Assembly: GCF_038502225.1 (NCBI RefSeq) | Contig: NC_091341.1 | Coordinates: forward strand, 5,384,525 to 5,448,524 | Length of the DNA stretch: 64,000 bases | DNA from: Cherax quadricarinatus | Lineage: Eukaryota > Arthropoda > Malacostraca > Decapoda > Parastacidae | Direction: 5' to 3' | Shown: piece after piece, positions 12,680 to 22,916 of the stretch | How positions within the stretch are numbered: position 1 is the first letter of the stretch | How the letters are laid out: the number at the start of each line of letters is the position of its first letter | Program-made: the position numbers and the translations under genes | Notes under the pieces: generated by a model | What the model was told of the DNA's origin: nothing | What the model saw: the letters and a program-made list of their open reading frames with translations, nothing else | Databases searched by the model: none

Positions 12680-13556
12680 TGCATTTTCTTAGACTGCAAG
12701 ATGGCATTTGATGTATCCTGCAAGAGATCGGGGCAAGAATAGCAGGAACGTACTTATTGCACAGAATCTTAGATAAAGGTGGTGTTCTGCAAGAATCAGT
12801 GTTAGGACCAGAACTGTTGCTGGTTTATGTGGGACTGATTCAGATTGATTGATGTTGATGTAAAACTATTGAGAACAAAAGCAGAGATCAGGGAAAGGCT
12901 CCAAATGGATCTGAGCAAACTGTAAGATTGGTCACATAAATGGTTGCTTGAATTCCTCCTCACAAAAGGAAAAATTATAAAACCTGGGAATGAGGAAAGA
13001 AGACCGGACTCAGATCATAGACAGAGGCTACAAACCTCACTCAAAGAATTATTCTGGGCCTTTTATGCAGCAGATGTGAGGTCCATCTTGGAGTATGCAG
13101 CACAAGCATGGAACCCTCACCTGAAAGGGCATGTCAATAAACTGCAGCGAGGCTTATTCCAGAGTAAAGAGGTATGAGCTACGAGGAGAGGTTAACAGAA
13201 TGGAAGAAAGAAGGGGATTAATGAACCATGAGAGACATGATAATAACATACCAAATACTCAGAGTAAATGATAAGGTAAACAGGACAGATTGTGTACTCG
13301 GGGACACAGCTGGAAATTAAATACAGATGAGCCGTACTGATGTCAGTATTTTTTTTCGTCTCAAGGAGTTCAGGAAGTAGAATGACCTAAACGAAGGAGC
13401 GGTAGAAAGTGCTGGCTCTGTGCAGTGATTTTAGAGAAGGTACAGTACTGTCCATGAGACAAGGAGGGAATGAATCTGCTAAACCCCAAGCTGAGAGACA
13501 GGGCTAGGAGCTAAGACATGACTTCTGACACCATATGTAGTAAGTACACACACACA
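12680..13556 (+). mobile_element. Strongly decayed CR1/L2-like retrotransposon copy (3-prime part)
   Basis: Starts at a sequence reading DCKMAFD, which matches motif A of the reverse transcriptase (DCKKAFD) in the better copies at 14089 and 18581. It then follows their order through a VL-GP-like region, EYAAQAWNPHLKGH (at about 13092) and a 3-prime end of GGGCTAGGAGCTAAGACATG leading into GTAAGTACACAC. Many substitutions, deletions and stops break the frame. It lies on the same strand as the two copies that follow. The 77-codon frame at 12944-13177 is a surviving piece. Confidence 0.8.
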
Positions 13557-13762
13557 CTAGGCCAAGAGCTGTGAACTGACCCCTGCAACCACATGTAGGT
13601 GAAAACACACACACAACACACACACACACACACACACACAACACACACACACAAACATACACACAACACACACAAACACACACACACACAACACACACAC
13701 ACACAAGCACAAGCCACCTACTTTTCAGACACATAATAAACCCACACATAATTCGACACATA

Positions 13763-13810
<48 letters not shown>

Positions 13811-13890
13811 TACACACATACACACACACACACATATATATATACACACACACACACACATACATACACACACACACACACAGACACACA
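13541..13890. repeat. (CA)n tract interrupted by a retrotransposon tail fragment
   Basis: Long CA-rich microsatellite. At 13558-13606 it is interrupted by a short piece reading GGCCAAGAGCTGTGAACTGA and CCTGCAACCACATGTAGGTG, matching the 3-prime untranslated tail of the CR1/L2-like family. At about 13707-13768 a second interruption (GCACAAGCCACCTACTTTTC) recurs at 13987-14048. Confidence 0.85.
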
Positions 13891-14041
13891 CACTGTAAGT
13901 ACGTGCCGGTCAAGTCCCAGGAGGTTTGGGGTCAGGTCACAAGAAGTTGTGGGCAGCCAAGGACCACTGAGACTCTACATTACAACGCACAAGCCACGTA
14001 CCTTTCAGTACATAATAAACCCACACATAATTCCACACAAA

Positions 14042-14088
<47 letters not shown>
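13891..14088. other. Spacer with a duplicated segment and (CA)n
   Basis: Holds a second, slightly diverged copy of the roughly 62-bp segment also seen at 13707-13768, then an uninterrupted CA tract at about 14043-14088 that runs straight into retrotransposon coding sequence. The N-terminal part of the 377-codon frame starting at 13903 is this spacer, not element protein. Confidence 0.75.
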
Positions 14089-14092
<4 letters not shown>

Positions 14093-15036
14093 AGAAGGCG
14101 TTTGACACAGTTCCACACAAAAGATTGGTGCAAAAACTGGAGGACCAAGCAGGGATAACAGGGAAGGCCCTACAATGGATCAGGGAATACTTGTCAGGAA
14201 GACAGCAGCGAGTCATGGTACGTGGCGAGGTGTCAGAATGGGCAACTCTGACCAGCGGGGTCCCACAGTGGTCAGTCCTAGGACCAGTGCTGTTTCTGGT
14301 ATTTGTGAACGACATGGCGGAAGGAATAGACTCTGAGGTGTCCCTGTTTGCAGATGACGTGAAGTTGATGAGAAGAATTCACTCGATCGAAGACCAGGCA
14401 GAGCTACAAAGGGATCTGGACAGGCTGCAGACCTGGTCCAGCAATTGGCTCCTGGAGTTCAATCCCACCAAGTGCAAAGTCATGAAGATTGGGGAAGGGC
14501 AAAGAAGACCGCAGACGGAGTACAGTCTAGGGGGCCAGAGACTACAAACCTCACTCAAGGAAAAAGATCTTGGGGTGAGTATAACACCAGGCACATCTCC
14601 TGAACCGCACATCAACAAAATAACTGCTGCAGCATATGGGCGCCTAGCAAACCTCAGAACAGCATTCCGACATCTTAATAAGGAATCATTCAGGACCCTG
14701 TACACCGTGTACGTTAGGCCCATATTGGAGTATGCGGCACCAGTTTGGAACCCACACCTAGCCAAGCACGTAAAGAAACTAGAGAAAGTGCAAAGGTTTG
14801 CAACAAGACTAGTCCCAGAGCTAAGAGGTATGTCCTATGAGGAGAGGTTAAGGGAAATCAACCTGACGACACTGGAGGACAGGAAAGATAGGGGGTACAT
14901 GATAACGACATACAAAATACTGAGAGGAATTGACAAGGTGGACAAAGACAGGATGTTCCAGAGATTGGACACAGTAACAAGGGGACACAGTTGGAAGTTG
15001 AAGACGCAGATGAATCACAGGGATGTTAGGAAGTAA
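14089..15036 (+). pseudogene. Reverse transcriptase, 5-prime truncated CR1/L2-like copy
   Basis: The frame is open for about 316 codons from CKKAFDTVPHKRL. The truncation falls inside motif A, so its first catalytic Asp is lost. It then shows VPQWSVLGP (motif B, with Trp where the family has Gly), LFADDVKL (motif C, intact Asp-Asp), EYAAPVWNPHL and the C-terminal region of CR1/L2-type enzymes. A TAA at 15034 stops the frame at a site where the full-length copy reads on (RDVRKYFFS), about 40 residues before the normal end. In this family the enzyme reverse-transcribes element RNA at the target site. The copy cannot encode a working enzyme, lacking endonuclease, fingers and motif A. The 5-prime junction is flush with (CA)n. 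Confidence 0.88.
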
Positions 15037-15255
15037 TTCTTCAGCCACAGAGTAGTCAGTAAGTGGAATAGTTTAGGAAGCGATGTAGTGGAGGCAGGAT
15101 CCATACATAGCTTTAAGCAGAGGTATGATAAAGCTCACGGCTCAGGGAGAGTGACCTAGTAGCGATCAGTGAAGAGGCGGGGCCAGGAGCTCGGACTCGA
15201 CCCCCGCAACCTCAACTAGGTGAGTACAACTAGGTGAGTACACACACACACACAC
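14089..15255 (+). mobile_element. 5-prime truncated CR1/L2-like retrotransposon with 3-prime tail
   Basis: Includes the frame above plus a 3-prime region reading GAGGCGGGGCCAGGAGCTCG, then two copies of ACTAGGTGAGTACA, then (CA)n. The last roughly 290 bp are nearly identical to the fragment at 56270-56575, so both belong to one recent subfamily. CA dinucleotides flank both ends. Confidence 0.88.
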
Positions 15256-15496
15256 ACTCACACACACATATCCAGACTCACACATACACTCCCCCCCTCA
15301 CCACCGACATCTCACTACTTCCCCTGATCCCTCCCCTCCCTCGTTCACCCTCCCCCTCCCCACCCCTCCCCACTCCTCTCCCACATAGCCACAGTTCCTC
15401 CACTACCTCCCCCCCACACTCTGACATACACACTACTAACCTAACATACAGAACTACATAGGTTTCCCACTCTGTGGCAATCAGGATAAAACAAAA

Positions 15497-16535
15497 ATGG
15501 GTTGCCAGAGAGCAACAAGAAAAACCAAGGGACAGGAGGAGGAAGCTGCAAAGGAAGATTGGGCAGCAGAGCTCATAAAAAGGGATCATGAATGGGAAAA
15601 GAAACTAGAAGAACTTTGCATGAGAATGGAAGAGAGGATAGATATGGAAAGCAGGAAGTGGGAGGTGCATGTCAAAGCAGGAAGTGGGAGGTGCATGTCA
15701 AAGCAGCAGAGGCTAGGATACAGAGTTTAGAAGAGGAACTGAAAACTGAAACAGCCTAAAGAACTAAAGAACATTTTGGGATTGACAACAGAGACTGCTA
15801 CCTCAGTCACAAATAAGGGGACTGTAGGGAAAGAAGGGGCACAACTGCATGGAGAAGCTCTATCAGAGGAGACTGTAGTAAATGAAAGAGCTAAGCTTTA
15901 TGTGGAGGCCCTAACAGACAACAACAGAGCCCAAGGAAAGCCGAGAAGAGAAAATGACAGGCCACTGAGCCCAAGTACATTAGCCAGTGAAACTGAAGAA
16001 AGGAAAGCTGCAGTGGAGGAAACCAAATTAAATGAGGGGATACACAGGGATATGCAGTGGGAGAATGAAAGGGTGAGGTCAGTCTTTGTGTATGGGCTCC
16101 AGAAAGTTGAAGGGGAAACATATGAAGCAAGAAAACAAGGGGAAAAATGCAATTGAAAGCATCATGAAAGCAATAGGAGAAGACGACATGACCCAGCTGG
16201 AAAATTTTCGGAGAATGGGGGGGTTTGTAAAAAAAAGAACCCGGCCAGTGAAAGTGACCTTCAAGGCAGAAGCGACTCGGACCAGAATCCTGCAGGAGAA
16301 AGCACGATTAAGGGACATGCCCGCATACAGGAAGGTGTATCTCGACCACGACAGAACACAAGAAGAAAGGCAGAAACTGAGAGAGATGGTACAAAGGCGA
16401 AAGGAGGAAAGAGAGGGGATGGAGAAGACAGACAGGAGATCCCAGACCCAGGAAGAAGATCAAATACAGCCTCCCTCACAACTTCCTATAGAAGCCTCCC
16501 AACCAGGTCAACCCCAGCACAACCAAACACTCTAA
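15497..16535 (+). pseudogene. ORF1 of the CR1/L2-like element, frameshifted
   Basis: A Lys/Glu-rich protein begins at 15497 with heptad-like charged sequence typical of an ORF1 coiled coil. A 26-bp tandem duplication (15651-15676 and 15677-15702) shifts the frame and a stop follows at 15728. A second frame runs 15776-16156, reading VFVYGLQKVEGETYEARKQG. A third, from about 16086, carries the block KAEATRTRILQEKARLRD and VYLDHDRTQEERQKLREM. That block resembles the basic C-terminal part of invertebrate non-LTR ORF1 proteins, which bind element RNA. A Pro/Gln-rich tail ends at 16535. ORF1 proteins package the RNA with the ORF2 enzyme. Broken as it stands. Confidence 0.75.
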
Positions 16536-16678
16536 ATCAAAACACCCATGCCACATCCAATGCCCCTACCCACTACATTACAAACTCCACCCCCACAGCA
16601 ACAACCCATAGTTCCTTACCAGGTCTCCCACTTCCCCAACCCCAACATACCTTTCAGACCACAGTCTTAGAAAAGAAG

Positions 16679-17625
16679 TTGAAGGTGTGGTATACAAATG
16701 CAGATGGAATAACAAACAAGTATGAGGAGTGGCACGAAAGAATCAAGGAGACATCCCCAGACATAATAGCACTCACAGACACAAAACTCACCAGAATAAT
16801 AACAGATTCAATCTTTCCATCCGGATATAAAATCCTCAGGAAAGACAGAGGGAGAGGGGGAGGAGGAGTTGCACTGCTCATTAAAAACCAGTGGGGTTTT
16901 GAGAAAATGGAAGGAATGGATGGCACGGGCGAAAGGGACTACTTAGTAGGAACAATCCAGTCTGAGGGACATAAGGTGATAATTGCAGTAATGTACAACC
17001 CACCACAGAACTGCAGGAGGCCAAGACAAGAATACGATGAGAGCAACAGAGCAATGATCGTCACACTAGCCGAGGTGGCCAGGAGAGCACACATGGGGGG
17101 AGCAAAGTTACTAGTTATGGGTGATTTCAATCACAAGGAGATTGACTGGGAAAATCTGGAGCCCCATGGGGGGTCCCGAAACATGGAGAGCCAAGATGAT
17201 GGATGTGGTACTGGAAAACCTCATGCATCAACATGTTAGAGACACTACCAGAGAGAGAGGAGAGGATGAACCAGCAAGGCTGGACCTTGTATTCACCTTG
17301 AGTAGTTCGGACATCGAGGGTATCATGTATGAAAGGCCCCTGGGAGCTAGTGATCATGTGGTTCTGTGCTTCGACTACATAGTTGAGCTCCAAGTGGAGA
17401 GAGTAGCAGGAATAGGCTGGGAAAAATCAAACTACGAAAGGGAGAACTACTCAGGCATGAGGAACTTCCTTCAAGACATTCAGTGGGAGAGGGAACTGAC
17501 AGGAAAACCAGTACAAGAAATGATGGACTATGTGGCAACAAAATGCAAGGAGGCAGAGGAGAGCTTTGTTCCCAAGGGAAACGGAAATAATGGGAAGAAC
17601 AGAACGAGTCCTTGGTTCAGGAACA
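16679..17625 (+). pseudogene. Apurinic-type endonuclease domain of the element, frameshifted
   Basis: The first segment (16679-17239 frame) reads NADGITNKYEEW, PDIIALTDTKLT and VMGDFNHKEIDW, the N-terminal, acidic and GDFN motifs of exonuclease-endonuclease-phosphatase nucleases. The reading then moves to another frame near the GGGGGG run at 17166, continuing with RLDLVFT and GASDHVVLCF, which carry the LDLV and SDH catalytic motifs. The motif order is that of the target-nicking domain of non-LTR ORF2 proteins. The first acidic site reads LTDTK rather than the more usual LTET, a conservative change. The domain joins the reverse transcriptase across a 128-bp tandem duplication. Confidence 0.85.
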
Positions 17626-17753
17626 GACAGGAAAACCAGTACAAGAAATGATGGACTATGTGGCAACAAAATGCAAGGAGGCAGAGGAGAGCTTTGTTCC
17701 CAAGGGAAACGGAAATAATGGGAAGAACAGAACGAGTCCTTGGTTCACCCAAA
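17498..17753 (+). repeat. 128-bp tandem duplication inside ORF2
   Basis: GACAGGAAAACCAGTACAAG starts at 17498 and again at 17626, and the two 128-bp copies are essentially identical. As 128 is not a multiple of three, the duplication alone puts endonuclease and reverse transcriptase in different frames. Confidence 0.95.
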
Positions 17754-19717
17754 GATGTAGGGAGGCAAAAACTAGGTGTACTAGGGAATGGAAAAGGTAC
17801 AGAAGACAGAGAACTCAGGAAAATAAAGAAATCAGCCGAAGAGCCAGAAACGAATATGCACAGATAAGAATGGAGGCTCAGAGACAATATGAAAATGACA
17901 TAGCATCAAAAGTAAAGACTGACCCGAAGCTGTTGTACAGCCACATCAGGAGGAAAACAACAGTCAAGGACCAGGTAATCAGACTGAGGAAGGGTGATGG
18001 GGAATTCACAAGAAACGACCAAGAGGTATGTCAGGAGTTCAACACAAGATTTAAAGAGGTATTTACAGTGGAAACCAGTAGGACTCCAGGAAATCAGAAC
18101 AGGGGGGCACACCAGCAAGTGCTGGATGAGGTACATATAACCAAGGAGGAGGTGAAGAAGCTGCTATGCGAACTTGACACCTCAAAGGCGGTGGGACCAG
18201 ACAACATCTCTCCATGGGTAATTAAAGAGGGAGCAGAGATATTGTGTGAGCCATTAACAAAGATCTTCAACACATCATTTGAAACTGGGCAACTCCCTGA
18301 GGTATGGAAAATGGCAAATGTAGTCCCAATTTTTAAAAAGGGAGACAGACATGAGGCACTAAACTACAGACCTGTATCACTAACGTGTATAGTATGCAAG
18401 GTCATGGAGAAGATCATCAGGAGGAGAGTGGTGGGCCACCTGGAAAGAAACAAGTGTATAATTGACAACCAGCACGGTTTCAGGAAAGGAAAATCCTGTG
18501 TCACAAACCTACTAGAGTTTTATGACAAGGTGACAGAAGTAAGACAAGAGAGAGAGGGGTGGATCGACTGCATACTTTTGGACTGCAAGAAGGCCTTCGA
18601 CACAGTTCCTCACAAGAGGTTACTGCAAAAGCTAGAGGATCAGGCACACATAACAGGAAAGGCACTGCAATGGATCAGAGAATACCTGACAGGGAGGCAA
18701 CAACGAGTCATGGTACGCGACGAGGTGTCAGAGTGGGCGCCTGTGACAAGCGGGGTTCCACAGGGGTCAGTCCTAGGACCTGTGCTGTTCTTGGTATATG
18801 TGAACGACATAACGGAAGGAATAGACTCAGAAGTGTCCTTGTTTGCAGATGATGTGAAGTTAATGAGAAGAATCAAATCGGATGAGGATCAGGCAGGACT
18901 ACAAAGAGACCTGGACAGGCTACAAGCATGGTCCAGCAACTGGCTCCTTGAATTTAACCCTGCCAAATGCAAAGTCATGAAGATTGGGGAAGGGCAAAGA
19001 AGACCGCAGACACAATATAGTTTAGATGGCCAAAGACTCCAAACCTCACTCAAGGAAAAAGATCTGGGGGTGAATATAACACCGAGCATATCTCCTGAGG
19101 CGCACATCAATCAGATAACTGCTGCAGCATACGGGCGCCTGGCAAACCTACGGATAGCGTTCCGATACCTCTGTAAGGATTCGTTTAAGACTCTGTATAC
19201 CATTTACGTCAGGCCCATACTGGAGTATGCAGCACCAGTTTGGAATCAACACCTAGTCAAGCACGTCAAGAAATTAGAGAAAGTGCAAAGGCTTGCAACA
19301 AGACTAGTCCCAGAGCTACGGGGATTGTCCTACGAAGAAAGGTTGAGGGAAATCGGCCTGACAACACTGGAGGACAGGAGGGTCAGGGGAGACATGATAA
19401 CGACATATAAAATACTGTGCGGAATAGACAAGGTGGACAAAGACGGGATGTTCCAGAGAAGGGACACAGACACAAGAGGTCACAATTGGAAGTTGAAGAC
19501 TCAGATGAATCAAAGGGATGTTAGGAAGTATTTCTTCAGTCATAGAGTAGTCAGGGCGTGGAATAGCCTAGAAAGTGACGTAGTGGAGGCGGGAACCATA
19601 CATAGTTTTAAGGCGAGGTATGATAGAGCTCATGGGGCAGGGAGAGGACCTAGTAGCAATCAGCGAAGAGGCGGGGCCAGGAGCTGTGACTCGACCCCTG
19701 CAACCACAAATAGGTGA
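17612..19717 (+). pseudogene. Reverse transcriptase region of ORF2, CR1/L2-like
   Basis: An open frame of 701 codons. RT motifs in order: KAVGPDNISPWVIKE, PIFKKGDRHEALNYRPVSL, NQHGFRKGKSC, LLDCKKAFDTV with the motif A Asp at residue 324, VPQGSVLGP at about 382, and LFADDVKL with F at 411 and the catalytic Asp pair at 413-414. The C-terminal region reads YVRPILEYAAPVWNQHL and LTTLEDRRVRGDMITTYK. The frame runs into the 3-prime tail, and its TGA at 19715 lies in the GTGAGTA repeat. All RT catalytic residues are intact. The endonuclease lies in a different frame upstream because of the 128-bp duplication (17498-17625 and 17626-17753), so the ATG at 17612 is not a natural start. Confidence 0.92.
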
Positions 19718-19740
19718 GTAAATAGGTGAGTACACACACA

Positions 19741-19896
19741 CTCCACATCGTCATCAGCGCTTCCAGCAACTCACTGGATTTCAGTCTCACTCTCCAAACT
19801 TTTAACATTAACAGAAACTTTATATTTTTTCCGTCGCAGGTAATGAAAATATTCCTACGCAAATGTAAAGCTTAAACGCCCTATGGAAATTGCATT
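19741..19896. other. Short unique spacer
   Basis: No gene or repeat recognised. Confidence 0.4.
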
Positions 19897-20457
19897 TTCC
19901 ATTGGTGGTAGTAAAGATCCCTGACATCCATGGAACATCCGGGTGGTAATAAAGTTCCTGACATCCCTGGAACATCCAGGTGGTAGTAAAGATCCCTGAC
20001 ATCAATGGAACATCCGGGTGGTAATAAAGTTCCTGACATCCCTGGAACAACCAGGTGGTAATAAAGTTCCTGACATCCCTGGAACACCCAGGTGGTAGTA
20101 AAGATCCCTGACATCCATGGAACATCCAGGTGGTAGTAAAGATCCCTGACATCCATGGAACATCCGGGTGGCAGTATAGTTCCTGACATCCGAGGAACAT
20201 CCAGGTGGTAGTAAAGTTCCTGACATCCGTGGAACATCCAGGTGGTAGTAAAGATCCCTGACATCCACGGAACATCCAGGTGGTAATAAAGTTCCTGACA
20301 CCCGTGGAACATCCAGGTGGTAGTAAAGTTCCTGACATCCCTGGAACATCCAGGTGATAGTAAAGTTCCTGACATCCATGGAACATTCAGTAGACAAAGT
20401 TCCTGATATCCCTGGAACATCCAGGTGACAATTAAGTTCCTGACATCCCTGGAACAA
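19897..20457. repeat. 37-bp minisatellite, about 15 copies
   Basis: The unit contains GGAACATCCAGGTGGTAGTA and AAGTTCCTGACATCC, or AAGATCCCTGACATCC. Spacing is 37 bp (for example 19932 and 19969). The unit is unrelated in sequence to the 37-bp array at 3351. The minus-strand frames of 150-190 codons here are repeat-derived. Confidence 0.96.
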
Positions 20458-20506
20458 CCAAGGAGCTGACTTGCCTATTTACAATTGAAATTCAACATTA
20501 AACAAC

Positions 20507-20573
<67 letters not shown>
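20507..20573. repeat. (TA)n microsatellite
   Basis: About 33 uninterrupted TA dinucleotides, just left of the SINE dimer. Confidence 0.97.
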
Positions 20574-20575
<2 letters not shown>

Positions 20576-20601
20576 TGTACCCACTAACAAGTGGTATTGA
20601 T

Positions 20602-21006
20602 CAATAACAACACTGCGACTAGCCAAGGACTCGAACCCATGATGGTTTATCCTGCCTCATGGTGGGCGAAAACTCTTGACGCCTTAATCCACTGGACCAT
20701 ACAATCTTTGAGAAGCGCATCCAGTGGAACTAAATGTTGTACTCGCTACCCAAGGACATACGGTGGTGTGGAGGACTCTAGGCTAATTTCATTCTACTCC
20801 CTGTTTGGCGTAGAATGAAATTAGCCTAGAGTCATCCATACCACCGTATGTCGTTGGGTATGGAGTACGACATCCATTTCCGCTGGATGCGCTACTCTTA
20901 AGGATTGTGTGGTCCCGTGAATTAAGGCGTCATGAGTTTTTGCCACCATGAGGCAAGCCAAAGCAGCATGGGTTCGAGTCCTTGGCTAGTCGCAGTGTTG
21001 TTATTC
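20602..21006. mobile_element. Inverted pair of tRNA-derived SINEs forming a long hairpin
   Basis: Left arm 20602-20797 and right arm 20810-21006 are inverted complements separated by about 12 bp. They are nearly perfect at the inner tip and more diverged outside. Read outward on the plus strand, the right arm carries a box A-like TGGTCCCGTGA at about 20910 and GGTTCGAGTCC at 20971, an exact fit to the pol III box B consensus GGTTCGANTCC. The left arm carries the same on the minus strand. This marks tRNA-derived SINEs, or one palindromic element. A third copy lies at 21436-21610. Confidence 0.8.
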
Positions 21007-21009
21007 ATA

Positions 21010-21011
<2 letters not shown>

Positions 21012-21080
<69 letters not shown>
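21012..21080. repeat. (TA)n microsatellite
   Basis: Long TA tract between the SINE dimer and the next hairpin. Confidence 0.97.
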
Positions 21081-21093
<13 letters not shown>

Positions 21094-21131
21094 CATATAC
21101 ACGTATATACGTGTGCAAATTTCAGATTTGT

Positions 21132-21347
21132 CAGCCACTTTAATAAAAGACCAAAAGCAAGGTAATTTCTCAATAATTTACCTTGAGAGTAACGATCTTA
21201 CCAGGATATAAATATACCAACTTTCAGAACTCCAAGAACAAGCTGGTGCCACATACTGTTGGTATATTTATATCCTGGTAAGATCGTTACTCTCAAGGTA
21301 AATTATTGAGAAATTACCTTGCTTTTGGTCTTTTATTAAAGTGGCTG
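21132..21347. mobile_element. Hairpin element with 90-bp identical arms
   Basis: Arms 21132-21221 and 21258-21347 are, as read, identical inverted complements (outer ends CAGCCACTTTAATAAAAGAC) around a 36-nt loop. The loop and inner arm (ATAAATATACCAACTTTCAG to ACATACTGTT) recur unpaired at 21617-21680. No coding capacity. The element lies between two (TA)n tracts. Confidence 0.87.
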
Positions 21348-21350
21348 GTG

Positions 21351-21354
<4 letters not shown>

Positions 21355-21428
<74 letters not shown>
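21355..21428. repeat. (TA)n microsatellite
   Basis: TA tract separating the hairpin from the third SINE copy. Confidence 0.97.
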
Positions 21429-21432
<4 letters not shown>

Positions 21433-21435
21433 TTT

Positions 21436-21610
21436 GAATAACAACACTGCGACTAGCCAAGGACTCGAACCCATGCTGCTTTGGCTTGCCTCATGGTGGG
21501 CAAAAACTCATGACGCCTTAATCCACGGGACCACACAATCCTTAAGAGTAGCGCATCCAGCGGAAATGGATGTCGTACTCCATACCCAACGACATACGGT
21601 GGTATGGATG
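21436..21610 (-). mobile_element. tRNA-derived SINE, third copy
   Basis: Nearly identical to the right arm of the dimer at 20810-21006, in inverted orientation. It contains GGACTCGAACC at 21461, the complement of box B, and a box A-like TGGTCCCGTGGATTAAGGCG on the minus strand. At its right end, GGTGGTATGGATGA passes directly into the hairpin-loop duplicate at 21611. Confidence 0.8.
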
Positions 21611-21680
21611 AGATCTTACCAAGATATAAATATACCAACTTTCAGAACTCCAAGAACAAGCTGGTGCCACATACTGTTTG
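21611..21680. repeat. Copy of the hairpin loop and inner arm
   Basis: GATCTTACCAAGATATAAAT through CCACATACTGTT repeats 21197-21260 with one change (CCAGGA to CCAAGA), but without its inverted partner. It may be the original single-copy sequence from which the hairpin loop derives. Confidence 0.75.
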
Positions 21681-21885
21681 CAAACCTCCTGCATTACATA
21701 ATTCACCACCATGCCTTGGCCTCCAAAATATTGCCGCCTCTACTTTCAAATGTAATTTTATGTACAATCGAATTGTTCACCACATGAATTCGACTGTCTT
21801 TAACGGGGGTAGCAAGTTCCTCTGGTGAGTAAAAGACTACTCAATTCCATAAGAGTAATTGTTATAACTGCTTTCAACATACATC

Positions 21886-22160
21886 TGTTTCGACTCCTGG
21901 AGTATACCTGGAGAGGGTTTTTGGAGTAAACGCCCCGCGGCTCGGTCTGAGACCAGGCCTCGTGGTAGATCAGGGTCTGATCAACCAGGCTGTTACTGCT
22001 GGCCGCACGCAAACTGACGTACGAATCACAGCCCGGTTGGTAAGGTACTGACTTTAGGTGCCTGTCCAGTGCCTTCTTGAAGACAGCCAGGGGTCTATTG
22101 GTAAGCTCCCTTATATATCCTGGGAGGCAGTTGAACAGTCCTGTGCCAAGACTTTTACTC
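21886..22160 (-). pseudogene. 3-prime end of an L2/CR1-type retrotransposon
   Basis: On the minus strand this reads as the C-terminal end of an L2/CR1-like reverse transcriptase: a LPGYIRELTNRPLAVFKKA-like stretch, then a region resembling SYVGLRAASNSLVDQALI, then the 3-prime end ending near CTCCAGGTATACTCC. Related fragments lie at 23480-24120 (minus) and 54956-55306 (plus). It is 5-prime truncated and frameshifted. The family differs from the CR1/L2-like copies at 12.7-19.7 kb. Confidence 0.75.
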
Positions 22161-22916
22161 CATCCACGACACAGTCCTCTGTAATAGAATTACTAACGAA
22201 TTAAGAGAAGAGAGTAAAGAAGCGTGTTTTACTTCTCAGGAAAAGTAGACCAGAGAAAAATTCCTCCACGAACTTTAAGACTAATTACTAACTTTACCTT
22301 CCTTAACTTCTCCAGACACAATTTTCCCATACAGTGATAGACAGAAACAATAGGACAGGTCTTGATTTTGCTGACAAAGTGAAGCCATTCAATGATGCAA
22401 CTAGAAGGAAGAAAAAAATCCTGGGAAGGAAATTTTGTCTTAACACACACTGGATGCTGAAGCAGTGATGAGAGAGGAAGGTGACGGCCGCTCTAGAGCT
22501 TTCCACACCTCATACACGAATATATTCGTGGCTTACAAGCTAAAAATCGACGATTTACTCACAATCTGAAATCTAATTTTGTCAATGATCCATTGAGTTT
22601 TGATTCAACACACAATCTAGCATGACAGGAATTTATTCTTGTCAATGAATCAAGCGTTCATGATTGCATCTAAATTATGTTGTTTCCATCAAAATCAAAG
22701 CTAAGATGAATTTTCCTCTCTGATCTTTAATAAATCAAAGGTGACACTTACAATGACCGCTAAGACCCAGGTTCTTCACCTTGCACTCATCACTGTAACA
22801 AGACTTGTACAGTCTACGTAAGAAACACACAACACTCTACTCTCATACTATTTTTTTTTTCAGATAAAAAAGTTTAGATACAAATCAGGATAATTATAAA
22901 GTGTGACTTTACGTCT
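22161..22916. other. Unique AT-rich interval
   Basis: Short minus-strand frames at 22229-22506 have no recognisable domain. I see nothing to support. Confidence 0.4.

Larger units (their letters stand above)
15290..19740 (+). mobile_element. Near full-length CR1/L2-like non-LTR retrotransposon
   Basis: Contains, in order, a pyrimidine-rich leader (about 15290-15480), an ORF1-like coiled-coil region, an apurinic-type endonuclease, a reverse transcriptase and a 3-prime end with GTGAGTAAATAGGTGAGTAC leading into ACACACA. It lies directly downstream of the truncated copy on the same strand. All main domains are present, but at least two tandem duplications (26 bp and 128 bp) and several single-base shifts break the frames, so it is probably inactive. 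The exact 5-prime end is unclear. Clade assignment (CR1/L2 group of the jockey superfamily) rests on motif style and needs a phylogeny. Confidence 0.87.

Noticed and set aside
13903..14088. N-terminal extension of the reverse transcriptase frame as a fusion gene
   Set aside because: The extension is spacer and (CA)n sequence that happens to be open. Homology to the element begins exactly at 14089.
22229..22506. Small minus-strand frames as a host gene
   Set aside because: Two overlapping frames under 75 codons with no recognisable domain, no splice evidence and ordinary AT-rich surroundings.
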